A stretch of 64,000 bases of DNA from Dietzia sp. ANT_WB102. Lineage in GTDB: Bacteria; Actinomycetota; Actinomycetes; Mycobacteriales; Mycobacteriaceae. A model generated the notes under the pieces. The model was not told where the DNA came from, ran no database searches, and saw only the letters and a program-made list of their open reading frames with translations. The stretch spans positions 1,791,630 through 1,855,629 of the forward strand of contig NZ_VOBA01000001.1 in assembly GCF_008369165.1 (NCBI RefSeq), given 5' to 3'. Shown in pieces: positions 1 to 10,112 of the stretch (position 1 is the first letter of the stretch; the number at the start of each line of letters is the position of its first letter). Position numbers and translations under genes: made by a program.

Positions 1-3000
1 AATCCCGCGCTCAACGAACATGTGGCGAAAGAACTCAGCAAAGACGATTGAGTGGATGTGTCGTCGCGCGATCCGCTCGTTGGATATCGGCACCCAGGGA
101 ACGCGCATGATCCCACTGATCATGTCGGTCGGATCCTGGAACCGCGACAAATCTCGAGAACGCCGCTGGGCATAAGTGGTGACGAACGCCGCGGAATCGG
201 TCCGTCGCCCGGCGCGACCAGCTCGCTGAACGTAGTTCGCGGTCTTTGGCGGCATGTTGCGAAGCACTACTGCCTGCAGGTCGCCCACATCCACGCCAAG
301 TTCGAACGTCGTCGAGCACGATAGAACGTTGAGATTGCCCCGAATGAAGTCATTCTGGACCTCTAGGGCTTGTTCGGCGGTCCACTGCGCGGTGTGCTCT
401 TTAGCCGATAACGGAGCAATCTGAAGTGACCGGTATAGGTGCCGGTAGTGATTCCACTCATCTGCGAGGTCAGGTACGCGGGCGTCAACCAGCGTTCCCG
501 CACAGTTCAAGGTAGGACAGATATTTGCGGCGTTGTGCGCAGTGAGGGCGCGGCACACATTGCATCGCCACCACGATGCCGACGTTCCGGCGCGAAGTTC
601 AAGCTTGCGATGGTCGAGTTGAAATGCCCCAGTTTTGGGCGAGTTGGGGCGCAGCCACCCGAACCCTGGACGTTGCGGGGCTTCTGGCGGAGTTAGGAAA
701 TCCCACAAGCGGGCGAGGAACTCAGAAGCCAGATCTTTTTTGCCTACGGTATCGAGGACACGCTGGAGATAGTTCAACCGCTTGTTGGTGCCACGAGTGG
801 GTTCCCACGAAAGTAGCTGTGCTCGACGGTCTGACCCTCCCTGATTGATGGAAACGATGACGTTCCGGGGCGCAAAGATCTGGTCTTTGGCGTTGACACC
901 GTCGGGCATCGTGAGCGCGCCTTGCCGACGCGTCATCGCAGCCAACTGTTGCAGTACCGCTACTGCCGCTTCTTCACCCAGAGCGGAAACGAGTGGGCTG
1001 GGAAGCGGCGCATCAGCGGGGATGCGGAAAGAAGCGTGTAGAAGTCCAAGCCCTTCGAGCGATTGGCGAACGTCGGTGCCGACCAGGTCCGCCATCAACC
1101 AATTACCGACTTCGCGGTCCATAGTCCGCTTGGTGTCCGCCGGATCGAACAGATGGGCCGCTTCGCCACGGGCAACACCGTCACTGATGACATCGGCGAC
1201 GCTGCCGCCATGTTCGGCGTAATGCGGATATTCGAGCACCTGTGCAAGCAACCTTCGTTGCATCAGTCGCGAATAGCTTGAGTCTAGGTAAGGCGCAGCG
1301 TATGCCGCAGCCTGACGAGAGTCGCTGAACATGAGCAGCTTGCGTCCTTCGCCGACTAGCTCGCGCGACGAGTCACGTGCGACAGGGAGTTGCTGGTAGA
1401 GGGATGTGGTCACGACGGCGGAGGGCGCGTCGTTGCCTAGGTCGAGTCGACGAATGAGGTTGCTCTTCCGTGCGCCGCAGTGGTTGCAAGTGGACAGTCC
1501 GGCTTTAGATACCTGAAGTGAAGTAATCGGTCGGATCTCGCCTTTGCCGCATTCGCGTCCACACGTTGGCACAGGGACGTCTGACACATGCCCGCATCCC
1601 GTGCAAAGAAAATTAAGCCGGGGGTTGATCTCCGCGGCGTCCTTTTCCAGCAAATCGTCGTCCTCGTCGACGATGACCTCGTCGGAATCGAGAAGTGCAA
1701 ACCACTGGGCTTTGAGCGCTCGGGCGTTCACCGGGACCAAACTGTGAGTTTCATCGATCTCACCGGCCAGATATACGGTTCCGCAGGACGTGCACGTCGC
1801 GAACTCAAATGCCGCTGCATCACATTCTGGGCACTGTTCGTGCCGAGCCAGTCGCACATGGGGCCCAGACGGAGACAGACATGTGAACGCGCCCTCGGTG
1901 GCGCGGACGAAGTAGTGGTAGCGGGCGGAAAGTACCGGATGCCCATTGGGGAGCTTCACTTGCCCACAGAGTCGTACCAGCCCCTCGAGTAGACGCTCTG
2001 CATCCACTCGGTTCGGCCACACCTGAGGCGCAATCTGGTGAATGTCTCGCGGTCCTTCAGCCAGCTGACTGCGGAGCGCGACAACGTGTTCCTCTTGATC
2101 AAGTGCGGAGCCGGCGTCTTGCAGGCCAGATAGCTCCACCAGGCTGGCTAGGTCCGGGGCGTCTGCTCCGGGGGTTCCCCATTCGTCAGTCCTGCCAGCG
2201 AGAACATCGGAAAGTTGCTCAGCTGTCATCGCCCAAGTGTGTACGTCAGTGTGTGGGATTCGTGAGGCGTGGACGATGTCCTGCTTAGACGGATCGTCGG
2301 CGAATTCGAAAGGAGCGTTGAACAGGTCAGACGCAAAAGTCGTGACCTGGTCGGGGTCACCATCGAGTGATGCTGATGTCGCGATGCATTGCAGGCGCCT
2401 GGACGGAGTAACTCGGTCCTTTAGCCGACGCAGGAGCATCCCGACTTCTGCGGCCTGTGCCCCGTCGTATACATGCGCTTCATCGAGGGCCACAAACCTC
2501 CAGGACTGTCCTGCGAATAGTTCAATATCGCGCGGTCGAAGTAGCAAATATTCGAGCATCGCATAATTAGTGAGCAGAATATGTGGAGGCTGCTCCTGCA
2601 TCTCTTCGCGGCTGAGCTTCTCATTGGGAAGCAGCTCCTGGCCAGGGTGAAGGGATTTGAAGTGGGATTCTGCGGCCTTACGGGTCTGTTTGGTCTCGCC
2701 GGTGTACCGGCCGAAAGTGATTTCGGGGATGCCGGCGAGCAATGAGCGCAATCGTTTGAGTTGGTCGTTTGCCAGCGCGTTCATGGGATAAAGAAGGAGG
2801 GCCCTAACGCCTGGGCCTAGTGTTCCGTTTTCGTTCTCCTTCATGAGGTGGTCGAAGATCGGGAGGAGGAAACTTTCGGTCTTGCCGGAGCCGGTCCCCG
2901 TGGTGACCACAATATTCCGTCCATCTTGCACCTTGCGGATCGCTCGCTCCTGATGCAAATACAGCGGGCGGCCCAGAGGCAAATCGGAGCTCTCCAGGCG

Positions 3001-3237
3001 CCGGAAACCTTGGGTAAGTACTCCCTCGTCTATCAGCTGTTCGAGCGAGGCGCCGGGGGCGTACGGCGGGGTCGCTTCCAGCAGCGGGCCTTTGGTGAGA
3101 TTGCGTGTGTTGGTGACTTCGGAGGTGAAAGCGGCGTGCAGATCAGAGTCATTGGGGCTGAGTAGGGTGGTGATGTATCGCTTGTATGTCGATTCGATTG
3201 ATCGGGCCGTGTCAAGCGGATCGAGAATGTCAGTCAT
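1..3237 (-). CDS. DEAD/DEAH-box helicase, COG1205/DUF1998 type, 3' end beyond the window
   Basis: Superfamily 2 helicase, last gene of the six-gene minus-strand unit inside the window. It is open for 1079 codons from an ATG at 3237 and continues past base 1. Visible motifs are Walker A TGTGSGKT (residues 113-120), the YPMNALANDQ signature of COG1205/YprA-type helicases (about 150-159), DEAH (252-255), several paired Cys motifs in the middle (CPEC, CTSC, CTGC, CNHC) that probably bind zinc, and helicase C motifs STTFELGVDVGDL and QRAGRAGRR near residue 1000. The family usually ends in a DUF1998/MZB zinc module, which would lie off the left edge. The start lies 9 bases from the preceding stop, so it is probably co-transcribed. 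It is distinct from the 2153-residue homologue in the same unit. Proposed role: nucleic-acid translocation in phage defence, inferred from context. Confidence 0.85.
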   Translation of the reverse strand, partial: MTDILDPLDTARSIESTYKRYITTLLSPNDSDLHAAFTSEVTNTRNLTKGPLLEATPPYAPGASLEQLIDEGVLTQGFRRLESSDLPLGRPLYLHQERAIRKVQDGRNIVVTTGTGSGKTESFLLPIFDHLMKENENGTLGPGVRALLLYPMNALANDQLKRLRSLLAGIPEITFGRYTGETKQTRKAAESHFKSLHPGQELLPNEKLSREEMQEQPPHILLTNYAMLEYLLLRPRDIELFAGQSWRFVALDEAHVYDGAQAAEVGMLLRRLKDRVTPSRRLQCIATSASLDGDPDQVTTFASDLFNAPFEFADDPSKQDIVHASRIPHTDVHTWAMTAEQLSDVLAGRTDEWGTPGADAPDLASLVELSGLQDAGSALDQEEHVVALRSQLAEGPRDIHQIAPQVWPNRVDAERLLEGLVRLCGQVKLPNGHPVLSARYHYFVRATEGAFTCLSPSGPHVRLARHEQCPECDAAAFEFATCTSCGTVYLAGEIDETHSLVPVNARALKAQWFALLDSDEVIVDEDDDLLEKDAAEINPRLNFLCTGCGHVSDVPVPTCGRECGKGEIRPITSLQVSKAGLSTCNHCGARKSNLIRRLDLGNDAPSAVVTTSLYQQLPVARDSSRELVGEGRKLLMFSDSRQAAAYAAPYLDSSYSRLMQRRLLAQVLEYPHYAEHGGSVADVISDGVARGEAAHLFDPADTKRTMDREVGNWLMADLVGTDVRQSLEGLGLLHASFRIPADAPLPSPLVSALGEEAAVAVLQQLAAMTRRQGALTMPDGVNAKDQIFAPRNVIVSINQGGSDRRAQLLSWEPTRGTNKRLNYLQRVLDTVGKKDLASEFLARLWDFLTPPEAPQRPGFGWLRPNSPKTGAFQLDHRKLELRAGTSASWWRCNVCRALTAHNAANICPTLNCAGTLVDARVPDLADEWNHYRHLYRSLQIAPLSAKEHTAQWTAEQALEVQNDFIRGNLNVLSCSTTFELGVDVGDLQAVVLRNMPPKTANYVQRAGRAGRRTDSAAFVTTYAQRRSRDLSRFQDPTDMISGIMRVPWVPISNERIARRHIHSIVFAEFFRHMFVERGI

Positions 3238-3245
3238 ATAATGTC

Positions 3246-6200
3246 CTACTCGGTTACTGCTGGTGCGTTTGTGTCAAATACGAGAGCGATCGCGTTAGCC
3301 CATTCGATATCGGTTCGCCATGGGGAAGTCATGATTGAGGGATATCTGTCGTGCCGGACTAGTGCTTCAGCAATGATAAGGTCGATCATGGTTTGCATCG
3401 GTTCTTTTCGCGCGAATTCCGCCCAGGCTTGAAGTAACTCCGGGTGTCGGCGGTACGAGATTTTACCAATTGCCACGAGGCGCGCGAAGAGCGCCAATGC
3501 AAGGCTGACATAGGTTGCGCTGGCCCATGCAAACTTGTGCGGGTCGAGACCATCGAGAGGATCGCTGCGGACCTCAACGTAGTGCCATAAGTTCTTGAAG
3601 CGTCGAAGCTGGCTCATCACACGATATTTCGAGGTCACGGTGACCTTGTACAACTCTGTGAGTACGGAGTTGTCCTGGTCGTGCTGCAATTGGAAGAGCG
3701 AGAAGTAGCCTTCATAGCGGGAGGCCGCGTCGACCAAACCTCCCGGAACGACTTTGAGTTTGGCGAGCTCTGCTCGAAGAATTTCCGGATTGTTGCTGAG
3801 CGCCGCTGCGCCCCGATCGATCACTGCAGTCTCGGCGAGTGGGTCCTGACCGGTTGTAAGAATCTGGGTAAGGCTGTGGCCTCCGATCTCCAGGATTCGA
3901 CGCTCAAGCCACTCGCGTAATCCTGATTCGGCGCGTCTGAGATCGGCCATCGCGACGATCATGTCCAACCAGGGTTCGGCGGAGAGGTCGCCCCGTCGGG
4001 TGCCGGGCCGTGATACCTCGACTGATTCGAAAACTAGACCGCTACGAATGTAAAGCGCGAGCTTCTCTGGGGTCGAAAGTGTGGACTCCGCAAGGGCAAA
4101 TGTGGCTTGCCTGGCGTTGCGACACACGAAGTCGGCAAGGATGTTGAACTGGGACGCGTGTCGGTCGAGGAGACCTCTGTCGAGGTACGCGAGACCGTGC
4201 CATAGCCTCGGATTAGTCGGGACGATTTGGGGATATGGGGTCTCGCCAGCCAGGAAACGCGATAGGCCTGCGGTCGGACTATCCCCGAAATCGCCTGGAC
4301 GGTCGAACCGGACACTGAATTTAGTTGGAAGAGGTTCCGCTGGTTGTGGGTCCCACGCGTCTTCAATGACCGGGGTTACCCGTAGGGGGCCGACGGTCCG
4401 TGCGGACTCCGGGATCGTGGCACACCCATCGATCACAGGGACGGAGAGTGGGACCATCCACGGGCGGGCCACTTGCCAGATGTGGAGGACCACATCCTGC
4501 GAAGTCGCTAGGCCGCTGACTAAAAATTCATCCTCGTCTGCCTCAATACGGACCCGGGGACCTACTGTGTTGAAACGTGCGAGTGGGGCCTCCCACGTAC
4601 CCTCTCCCGCGGGGTAGTGCATGAGAAGTATGAGGTCACCGCTCTGTGCGGATCGTGCGGCCGGGGCAAGCCGGTCAGAATTCGCTTTGCGAATGTCTGA
4701 GCGGGTTTGGTCGGTGAGATCGAGGCGAGCCTGAATTTTTCCGCTGGCATCCTTGACGACTGCTTCGAGCCGAACGTTGTCAGGAGCGCCCCGAACCGCA
4801 AGTGTTGCTTGCGAGAGTGATTCTGGGCGGATGCCGATTGGCCGATCGCTCCAGGTAGGGAGGGTACCGACGGGGGTCAGTCGGAACTCCACTCGTGGCG
4901 GGCGAATAGTGACGGTTGCGGTTGCCCCGCCGCTACTCAGCCGAATTTCACGGGATGAGGTTTTTGAGTCAAACTCGAGTCGCGTCGGTGAAATCGTGAG
5001 TAACTCGGACGAGGATGTAAGGGTTGCGCCAAACTCTGTGAGTCCCTCATCTTCGGGCAGGCGAACGTCGTCGTCGTACTCAATGTCGAGTCCTTCGGCG
5101 ATAAAGACGCTCTGATCGAAACGTGCGCCGTCTGGACCGGTGACGGAGATGTCGAACCGGCCAAGTAGGTCGGGATGGCCCTCGAATAGTTCCCAGGCGA
5201 TCAGTTCGGTGGAGGCGTGCGTGCCTTGGACGGTCCATTCACGAGCGCCGGATCGCCGGTATCTCACTGTCCAAGGGACCACGTCGTTGGAGCCGAGAGG
5301 GGGAAGCGCGATATAGGGCCGGGCGCCGAAGACTGGACGACGCTCGTGGAGAACTCCGTTCAGGATTGGCAGCGGCTCGTCCTCAGATTCGTAGAGATAC
5401 GGGAGCTCGCGCTTGCCTACAGCCAGATCGACTGGCGAATGGTTCCCGTATTGGAGCCGAACTGCGTCAGTTCCGGTGAGGTCCCAGTGTTCGATACGCC
5501 AGCCAGCCCAGCCGTTGGGAGTCCCGTACTGACCGGCGACCCGAGGGGCCAGTTCGCCTTCACCTCTAACAGTCAAGTCCGTGGGGAAGGCGACGATGAG
5601 CTCTCCACGCGTCAGGCGTTGGCTGATCGCGACGTGCTCGCCGTCAGGAGTGAATGCGATGATTGGGCACTTCGGGTCGAAGAGCCGCATTTCCACTGGG
5701 TCGTTGAACGACGGGTGAGAAACAACGATACGACGTGCGGGACGGTCGGCAGGGACATCAACGGAGGTGTCGCGGGCGAATCTGTCGGGCGACACGTGTC
5801 GAACGTCGGAATCAATGGTGACGGCCCATGGCACCGACGTGTGGCTTCGCGGCGCTGGAAGGCGAACCACGATGCTGTTGTCGGCTTCAAGGTGGATCGT
5901 CGGCGCGCGGCGTGACTGTCGGCGTCGTGCGCGGACTTCTTCGCCAATGTCCGCGCGGGCGAAAGCGTCTTTGAGCGCGAGCCGGATGAGCTCGGGGAGC
6001 GGGGTTGACGAGGTGTCAACGGCGGCCTCCGCACGGTACCGGTCTTCGGCGGCATCAGAGACGATTGCTGTGAGGCCAGCAAGAATCTCGCGTCCACGAT
6101 CGCCCGAGTATTCGATGAAGTATCGCGTGTTGGCATCCAGCTGATGGAACTGGATTTCGTGGCTGGGGTCCAAGATCCAGTTGTTGAATGGTCGATCTTG

Positions 6201-7739
6201 ATAGTTGTCGACAACTGCAACGTAGGTAGTGAGAACGTCGAGCAGCTTGTCGAAACTCGAGGCGGGGATCCCTGCGTGAATGGCGAGCCGTTGGACGTGC
6301 CGGTCCCTTGGCAGGCCATCGATTGGGTCCAAGCCGAACTGGTCGAGCAGTACTCGGACTTGCTGGCGGAATGCATTCTCGTCCGTCGAATTATGCTCCG
6401 TTCTCAAACGCTCCCAAAAGGCAGACCAGTAGGTGTTGTTTTCCAATCCCACGGATGCCATTCCGACGAGTGAAAGGAGAGTGGCGGCCGGATAGTGGTG
6501 AACGAATTGGGGAACCGTGGTGTGTCGGTTGCGGGCGATCCGGTACCGCTCGCCGTAGACGTCGAGGAGATTGTCGAGCTCTGCTGGGGAAAGATCGGTA
6601 TCGGCTGCTAGAACAGCGCCTTCGAGCCGTTCACGGAGAACGCTTTCCCACTCGTCGAGGCTTGCCTCGTTCCCCAATGTGCGTGCTGCCGGTGAGTCTG
6701 TGACTGGAGTTGCCGGGGACGCGGATTCTTCGTCAAATGGCGCCAACTCGTCTAGCCCTGGACGATTATGATCGTCGTCTGGAACGGGGATGCTTGAGGC
6801 AGTTTCAACCGAAGCATGGCTCTCGAGTAGGGCGCTAAATCTCTGAAGGTCCATGCCGACGGCTTTGGCCGCCTCAACGCTGCTGACGTCGGGGTTGGCG
6901 GCGACATATTCGACAACCCTTCGATCTCGTGGCGACAGCCCGATTGGCAGCGAGCCGTCTGGGTCGATCTTGAGCGCGCCTCCGTCGAGCGAAAGTCGTG
7001 GGTCAATCGCAGCAACCGCTTCCATCAACGTCAAATGGAGAAGCGGGAGGCGCCGCAAGAGTTGGGGGTGAGAGTGGGCAAGGTTGGTGGCTGTCAGCCG
7101 CCCACCCGCCGTGTGAAGTCCGGTCAACCAGTCGACAACCGCACCATTAGAAAGCACGTCTTCGTAGACCACAGAGGCGGCAACTTTTGCGTAGTCCTCG
7201 AGGTCCTCGACCGCGAGGTGCTGCGCTGCGTAGGCATCGGCTGTGGTGCGCTCACGATTCTGCAGCGCTACATCAACGAGCGCGTAGAACTCGGTGGGAT
7301 ATAGAGCGAAGAACCCCGACCCTATTGTGGAAAGGATCTCGTCAGCCGGCCAGTCAACACTGCCACTGATTGCTGCGGCTGCGTTGGTTTGCGCAAGCGT
7401 GCGGTGCACTGCGCGCGCGGCAGCGCGGGACCGAGCGGGGAGAATGTCAACGGCAGGAACGGTCGCCACAGAAGCGAAGCTCACGCGCTTCGAGGATGGG
7501 TCGGTGGAATCGACTCGGAAGCGGAAACGGGCAGGAACAAGTGGGTATAGCTCACCTAGCGTGAACTCGCCAATAGCTGGGTACACGCTTGCGAGTTCAA
7601 GAATGGTCTCGACGCGGTCCTCGGGGGTGGTCTCTGAGATTTTCTGCTGTCCGCCCACGGGAACGTGGTCTGCGACGGGTGCCCAGTGCGGAAACGCTTC
7701 TTGCCACTGCACCTCGGGTGCTTTGTTTTGGGTTTCCAT
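3246..7739 (-). CDS. 1497-residue protein of unknown family in the helicase/methyltransferase operon
   Basis: I do not recognise this family. The protein has no signal peptide, membrane segment or Walker motif. The first 320 residues look helical and include a possible helix-turn-helix-like stretch (SPRDRRVVEYVAANPD, about residue 268). Residues 400-620 are mixed. About 690-1130 is beta-rich with repeated short hydrophobic strands, suggesting several beta-sandwich modules. The last 250 residues are helical. The ATG overlaps the preceding stop by one base (TGATG), with GGAGG eight bases upstream inside the end of the RelE-UvrD gene, so translation is probably coupled. Being fixed inside a defence operon suggests a sensor, scaffold or effector role, but that is inference only. 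Base composition is lower in GC than the neighbouring methyltransferase start. Confidence 0.8.
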   Translation of the reverse strand: METQNKAPEVQWQEAFPHWAPVADHVPVGGQQKISETTPEDRVETILELASVYPAIGEFTLGELYPLVPARFRFRVDSTDPSSKRVSFASVATVPAVDILPARSRAAARAVHRTLAQTNAAAAISGSVDWPADEILSTIGSGFFALYPTEFYALVDVALQNRERTTADAYAAQHLAVEDLEDYAKVAASVVYEDVLSNGAVVDWLTGLHTAGGRLTATNLAHSHPQLLRRLPLLHLTLMEAVAAIDPRLSLDGGALKIDPDGSLPIGLSPRDRRVVEYVAANPDVSSVEAAKAVGMDLQRFSALLESHASVETASSIPVPDDDHNRPGLDELAPFDEESASPATPVTDSPAARTLGNEASLDEWESVLRERLEGAVLAADTDLSPAELDNLLDVYGERYRIARNRHTTVPQFVHHYPAATLLSLVGMASVGLENNTYWSAFWERLRTEHNSTDENAFRQQVRVLLDQFGLDPIDGLPRDRHVQRLAIHAGIPASSFDKLLDVLTTYVAVVDNYQDRPFNNWILDPSHEIQFHQLDANTRYFIEYSGDRGREILAGLTAIVSDAAEDRYRAEAAVDTSSTPLPELIRLALKDAFARADIGEEVRARRRQSRRAPTIHLEADNSIVVRLPAPRSHTSVPWAVTIDSDVRHVSPDRFARDTSVDVPADRPARRIVVSHPSFNDPVEMRLFDPKCPIIAFTPDGEHVAISQRLTRGELIVAFPTDLTVRGEGELAPRVAGQYGTPNGWAGWRIEHWDLTGTDAVRLQYGNHSPVDLAVGKRELPYLYESEDEPLPILNGVLHERRPVFGARPYIALPPLGSNDVVPWTVRYRRSGAREWTVQGTHASTELIAWELFEGHPDLLGRFDISVTGPDGARFDQSVFIAEGLDIEYDDDVRLPEDEGLTEFGATLTSSSELLTISPTRLEFDSKTSSREIRLSSGGATATVTIRPPRVEFRLTPVGTLPTWSDRPIGIRPESLSQATLAVRGAPDNVRLEAVVKDASGKIQARLDLTDQTRSDIRKANSDRLAPAARSAQSGDLILLMHYPAGEGTWEAPLARFNTVGPRVRIEADEDEFLVSGLATSQDVVLHIWQVARPWMVPLSVPVIDGCATIPESARTVGPLRVTPVIEDAWDPQPAEPLPTKFSVRFDRPGDFGDSPTAGLSRFLAGETPYPQIVPTNPRLWHGLAYLDRGLLDRHASQFNILADFVCRNARQATFALAESTLSTPEKLALYIRSGLVFESVEVSRPGTRRGDLSAEPWLDMIVAMADLRRAESGLREWLERRILEIGGHSLTQILTTGQDPLAETAVIDRGAAALSNNPEILRAELAKLKVVPGGLVDAASRYEGYFSLFQLQHDQDNSVLTELYKVTVTSKYRVMSQLRRFKNLWHYVEVRSDPLDGLDPHKFAWASATYVSLALALFARLVAIGKISYRRHPELLQAWAEFARKEPMQTMIDLIIAEALVRHDRYPSIMTSPWRTDIEWANAIALVFDTNAPAVTE

Positions 7740-10111
7740 CAGGAGGCCTCCGGGACTAGGCCTTCTGGAAGGAGTGGGGAGGGCTGTGCCCCTGTAGTCA
7801 CTACGAGTTCATCGCGCGCTCGCGACGCTGCGACGTACAGCAGGGATCGTTCACGCCGGAGGAGGTGGTCGCGGTCCTCCTCGGTCAGCCCACGACTGCG
7901 AAGTGGAGCCGGGACTGTTCCCTCGGTGACCCGGGCGAGGATGACGTGGGTGAACTCCATGCCCTTGGAGGAATGCATGGTCGTCACGTGAACGCCAGCA
8001 CCTTCGTCCGTGGATACAGCAATGTTGCGGTCTTCGAGGCCGTCAACAATCCGGTCGACGTCCCGGCGGTTGTGGGTGAGGACGCCGATGGATGCACCCT
8101 CGTCGTCTTCCTGCCACTTCCGGATGTGCTTCGCTGCTACGTCGAGCTCTCCGGCGAGTGTGTTTGCTTGCGCCACCTGGGGTGTTGGTCCGCTCCGCGC
8201 AGATCGGTAGCCGATGATGGAGTCGGCTTCACCGTCGGTGTTGACGAACGTCTCGCCAGCGAGAATGCCCATCGCGAATCCCAGGTTCTCGGCCGTGGTC
8301 CGGTAATTGAGCGTGAGCCGGGTGGCGCGTCCGCGGATATTGATTCCGTAGTGGGACAGCCTCGTCGGGCGTCCGTAGATTCGCTGGTGTCCGTCCTCCG
8401 CAATGAAGAGGTCGTTTGGCCCATCGGCGACGAGCGCCCGGAGTAGCCGCCAGTGCCCGACGTGGAAGTCCTGGGCTTCGTCGACAACAACGTGGTCCAG
8501 CAAGCGGCCGCCACCTGCTTTTTCGACGGTGTCGAGGACAGCCGCGGCAAGACAGCCGAGGACGGGAAAGGTGTGCTTGTTCTCTCGGCGAGCGATCGCG
8601 AGGTAGGACTCGATGACGGACCACACTGCGGTGCGGGCCTTTCGGTTCAATGGTGTGCCGCGGCCAGTGCGATCGGCCTTGAGATACCCGGCTTTGGTGG
8701 TGATCTTCTGCGCGAGAACGACCGTCTCGAACTCTCCGCGGAGGAACTCTGGCGTGCTCGTGCCTCCCTCGGGTCGGGTAGTAGCCCGGTCGACGGCCTC
8801 GAACCACATTTCTTTGTCGTCCTGATCGGACAGGGGCGAAGGAACAGTCGGGATCGATTCGCCGAGGACCGAAGGCGCTGCGGCCGCAAGCTGCGACGGA
8901 GTTGCACGTCGGAGGACGGTCATGGTGGTCTGGTCGATCCCGGCCACGCAGATTCCCGGCTCTCCTGGAGTCTGCGCCCGCGGGAGATCGGCATCCAGAA
9001 CCGACAGCTGACGAGATAACGATGCGGCGAGGACTTTGGTGAAGGTGGTGAGCAGCACCTTTGGCGGCGTCCCCTCGAGCACTGGGCCGTTGATGGTCCC
9101 GTCCACAAGCGCCTTAGTACGGTGTAGCGCCACGACCGTTTTACCGGTGCCGGCGCCGCCAGAGACCCGCCAGGATCCGTTGCGATACCGGGTCGCGAGG
9201 ACCCGCTGTGTGGGGTGCAGGAAGGTCGTCCACGCCTCGAAGTCACCGCTCTCGATGATCTCGCGCATGACGTCCGTCGCGTCAGGGTTGTCACCGAGGT
9301 AGGTGAACTGCATCTTGGATGCGGGCTTGGTGACCGCTCGAACGAATTCGTCGTCGGATTCTTCTGGCGAAGTTTCGTCGTCGTCGGAGAGAGCGAGCTG
9401 CTTGCGAACCTCGTCGATCGTGTACCCGACTGCCAGACCCAGCAATGCGTCGCGCTCCCATGGGGCGACGTTCGCAATCCGGGCTTCGAGTTCGGCCAGG
9501 GTGGTGGTCGCCAGGGCAGGGGCTGAGACACTCGGCTCGAGTCCGAGTTCCTGGTGGAGCTGTTCCACCGTGAGTGTTGAGAACGACGGGTCGGGCGATA
9601 CCGCGGCCGGCTCGGCGACCTTCGGTGATCCCGCTGTCGCCGCGGCCTCGGTCCTTGACGTAGTTTCAACGCCCGCCTCGGCGGTGGTGCCGGACTGGAT
9701 CGCCTGATCCGCCCTTTGCGCGGCGAGAGAGGCCTGCTTCTCCTTTTCTGCGGCTGCCGCCAACTCGGCATCAAGCGCAGCAGCCTGCTCGCGGACAAGC
9801 GTGAGCACACCATTGACCGGGTTGACCCGGAGTTGCATGGTCGCCGCGGCATCGTAAGCGTCATCGTGCGGGAACGTCCCCACGTAGACGTAGTGCGTCT
9901 CGGCGCCACCGTCGATCCGGAATACGAGCGATCGGAATTTGTCGTTGACGCGCACCGAGCGAATGCGCGGATCCGCGGCGTTCTTGATTGGCTCCACATG
10001 CGCACCGGCGGCCGTATCGTTGGCCTGGAGCTTGGAGAGCATGTCGAATACGCGCTTGCGGAGAGAACCGTCGAGGTTCTCCTTCTTGTTGATCAGCGTG
10101 ATGGTGGCCAT
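7739..10111 (-). CDS. UvrD/REP-type helicase with N-terminal RelE-like domain
   Basis: Superfamily 1 DNA helicase of 790 residues. Residues 1-105 resemble a RelE/ParE-fold toxin domain: basic helices, then VRVNDKFRSLVF and the HDDAYDAA segment. Helicase motifs follow: Walker A GGAGTGKT (about 313), VVVDEAQDF (about 540), LTLNYRTT (about 600), MHSSKGMEF (about 715) and YVAASRARDELV (about 760). The ATG at 10111 was chosen because it lies one base after the preceding stop, has GGAAAGGG upstream, and begins exactly where the RelE-like fold begins; the frame is open further upstream but only inside the previous gene. RelE-UvrD fusions occur in bacterial genomes, but their role is not settled. In this operon it may degrade or remodel foreign nucleic acid. 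Confidence 0.88.
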   Translation of the reverse strand: MATITLINKKENLDGSLRKRVFDMLSKLQANDTAAGAHVEPIKNAADPRIRSVRVNDKFRSLVFRIDGGAETHYVYVGTFPHDDAYDAAATMQLRVNPVNGVLTLVREQAAALDAELAAAAEKEKQASLAAQRADQAIQSGTTAEAGVETTSRTEAAATAGSPKVAEPAAVSPDPSFSTLTVEQLHQELGLEPSVSAPALATTTLAELEARIANVAPWERDALLGLAVGYTIDEVRKQLALSDDDETSPEESDDEFVRAVTKPASKMQFTYLGDNPDATDVMREIIESGDFEAWTTFLHPTQRVLATRYRNGSWRVSGGAGTGKTVVALHRTKALVDGTINGPVLEGTPPKVLLTTFTKVLAASLSRQLSVLDADLPRAQTPGEPGICVAGIDQTTMTVLRRATPSQLAAAAPSVLGESIPTVPSPLSDQDDKEMWFEAVDRATTRPEGGTSTPEFLRGEFETVVLAQKITTKAGYLKADRTGRGTPLNRKARTAVWSVIESYLAIARRENKHTFPVLGCLAAAVLDTVEKAGGGRLLDHVVVDEAQDFHVGHWRLLRALVADGPNDLFIAEDGHQRIYGRPTRLSHYGINIRGRATRLTLNYRTTAENLGFAMGILAGETFVNTDGEADSIIGYRSARSGPTPQVAQANTLAGELDVAAKHIRKWQEDDEGASIGVLTHNRRDVDRIVDGLEDRNIAVSTDEGAGVHVTTMHSSKGMEFTHVILARVTEGTVPAPLRSRGLTEEDRDHLLRRERSLLYVAASRARDELVVTTGAQPSPLLPEGLVPEAS

Positions 10112-10112
10112 C

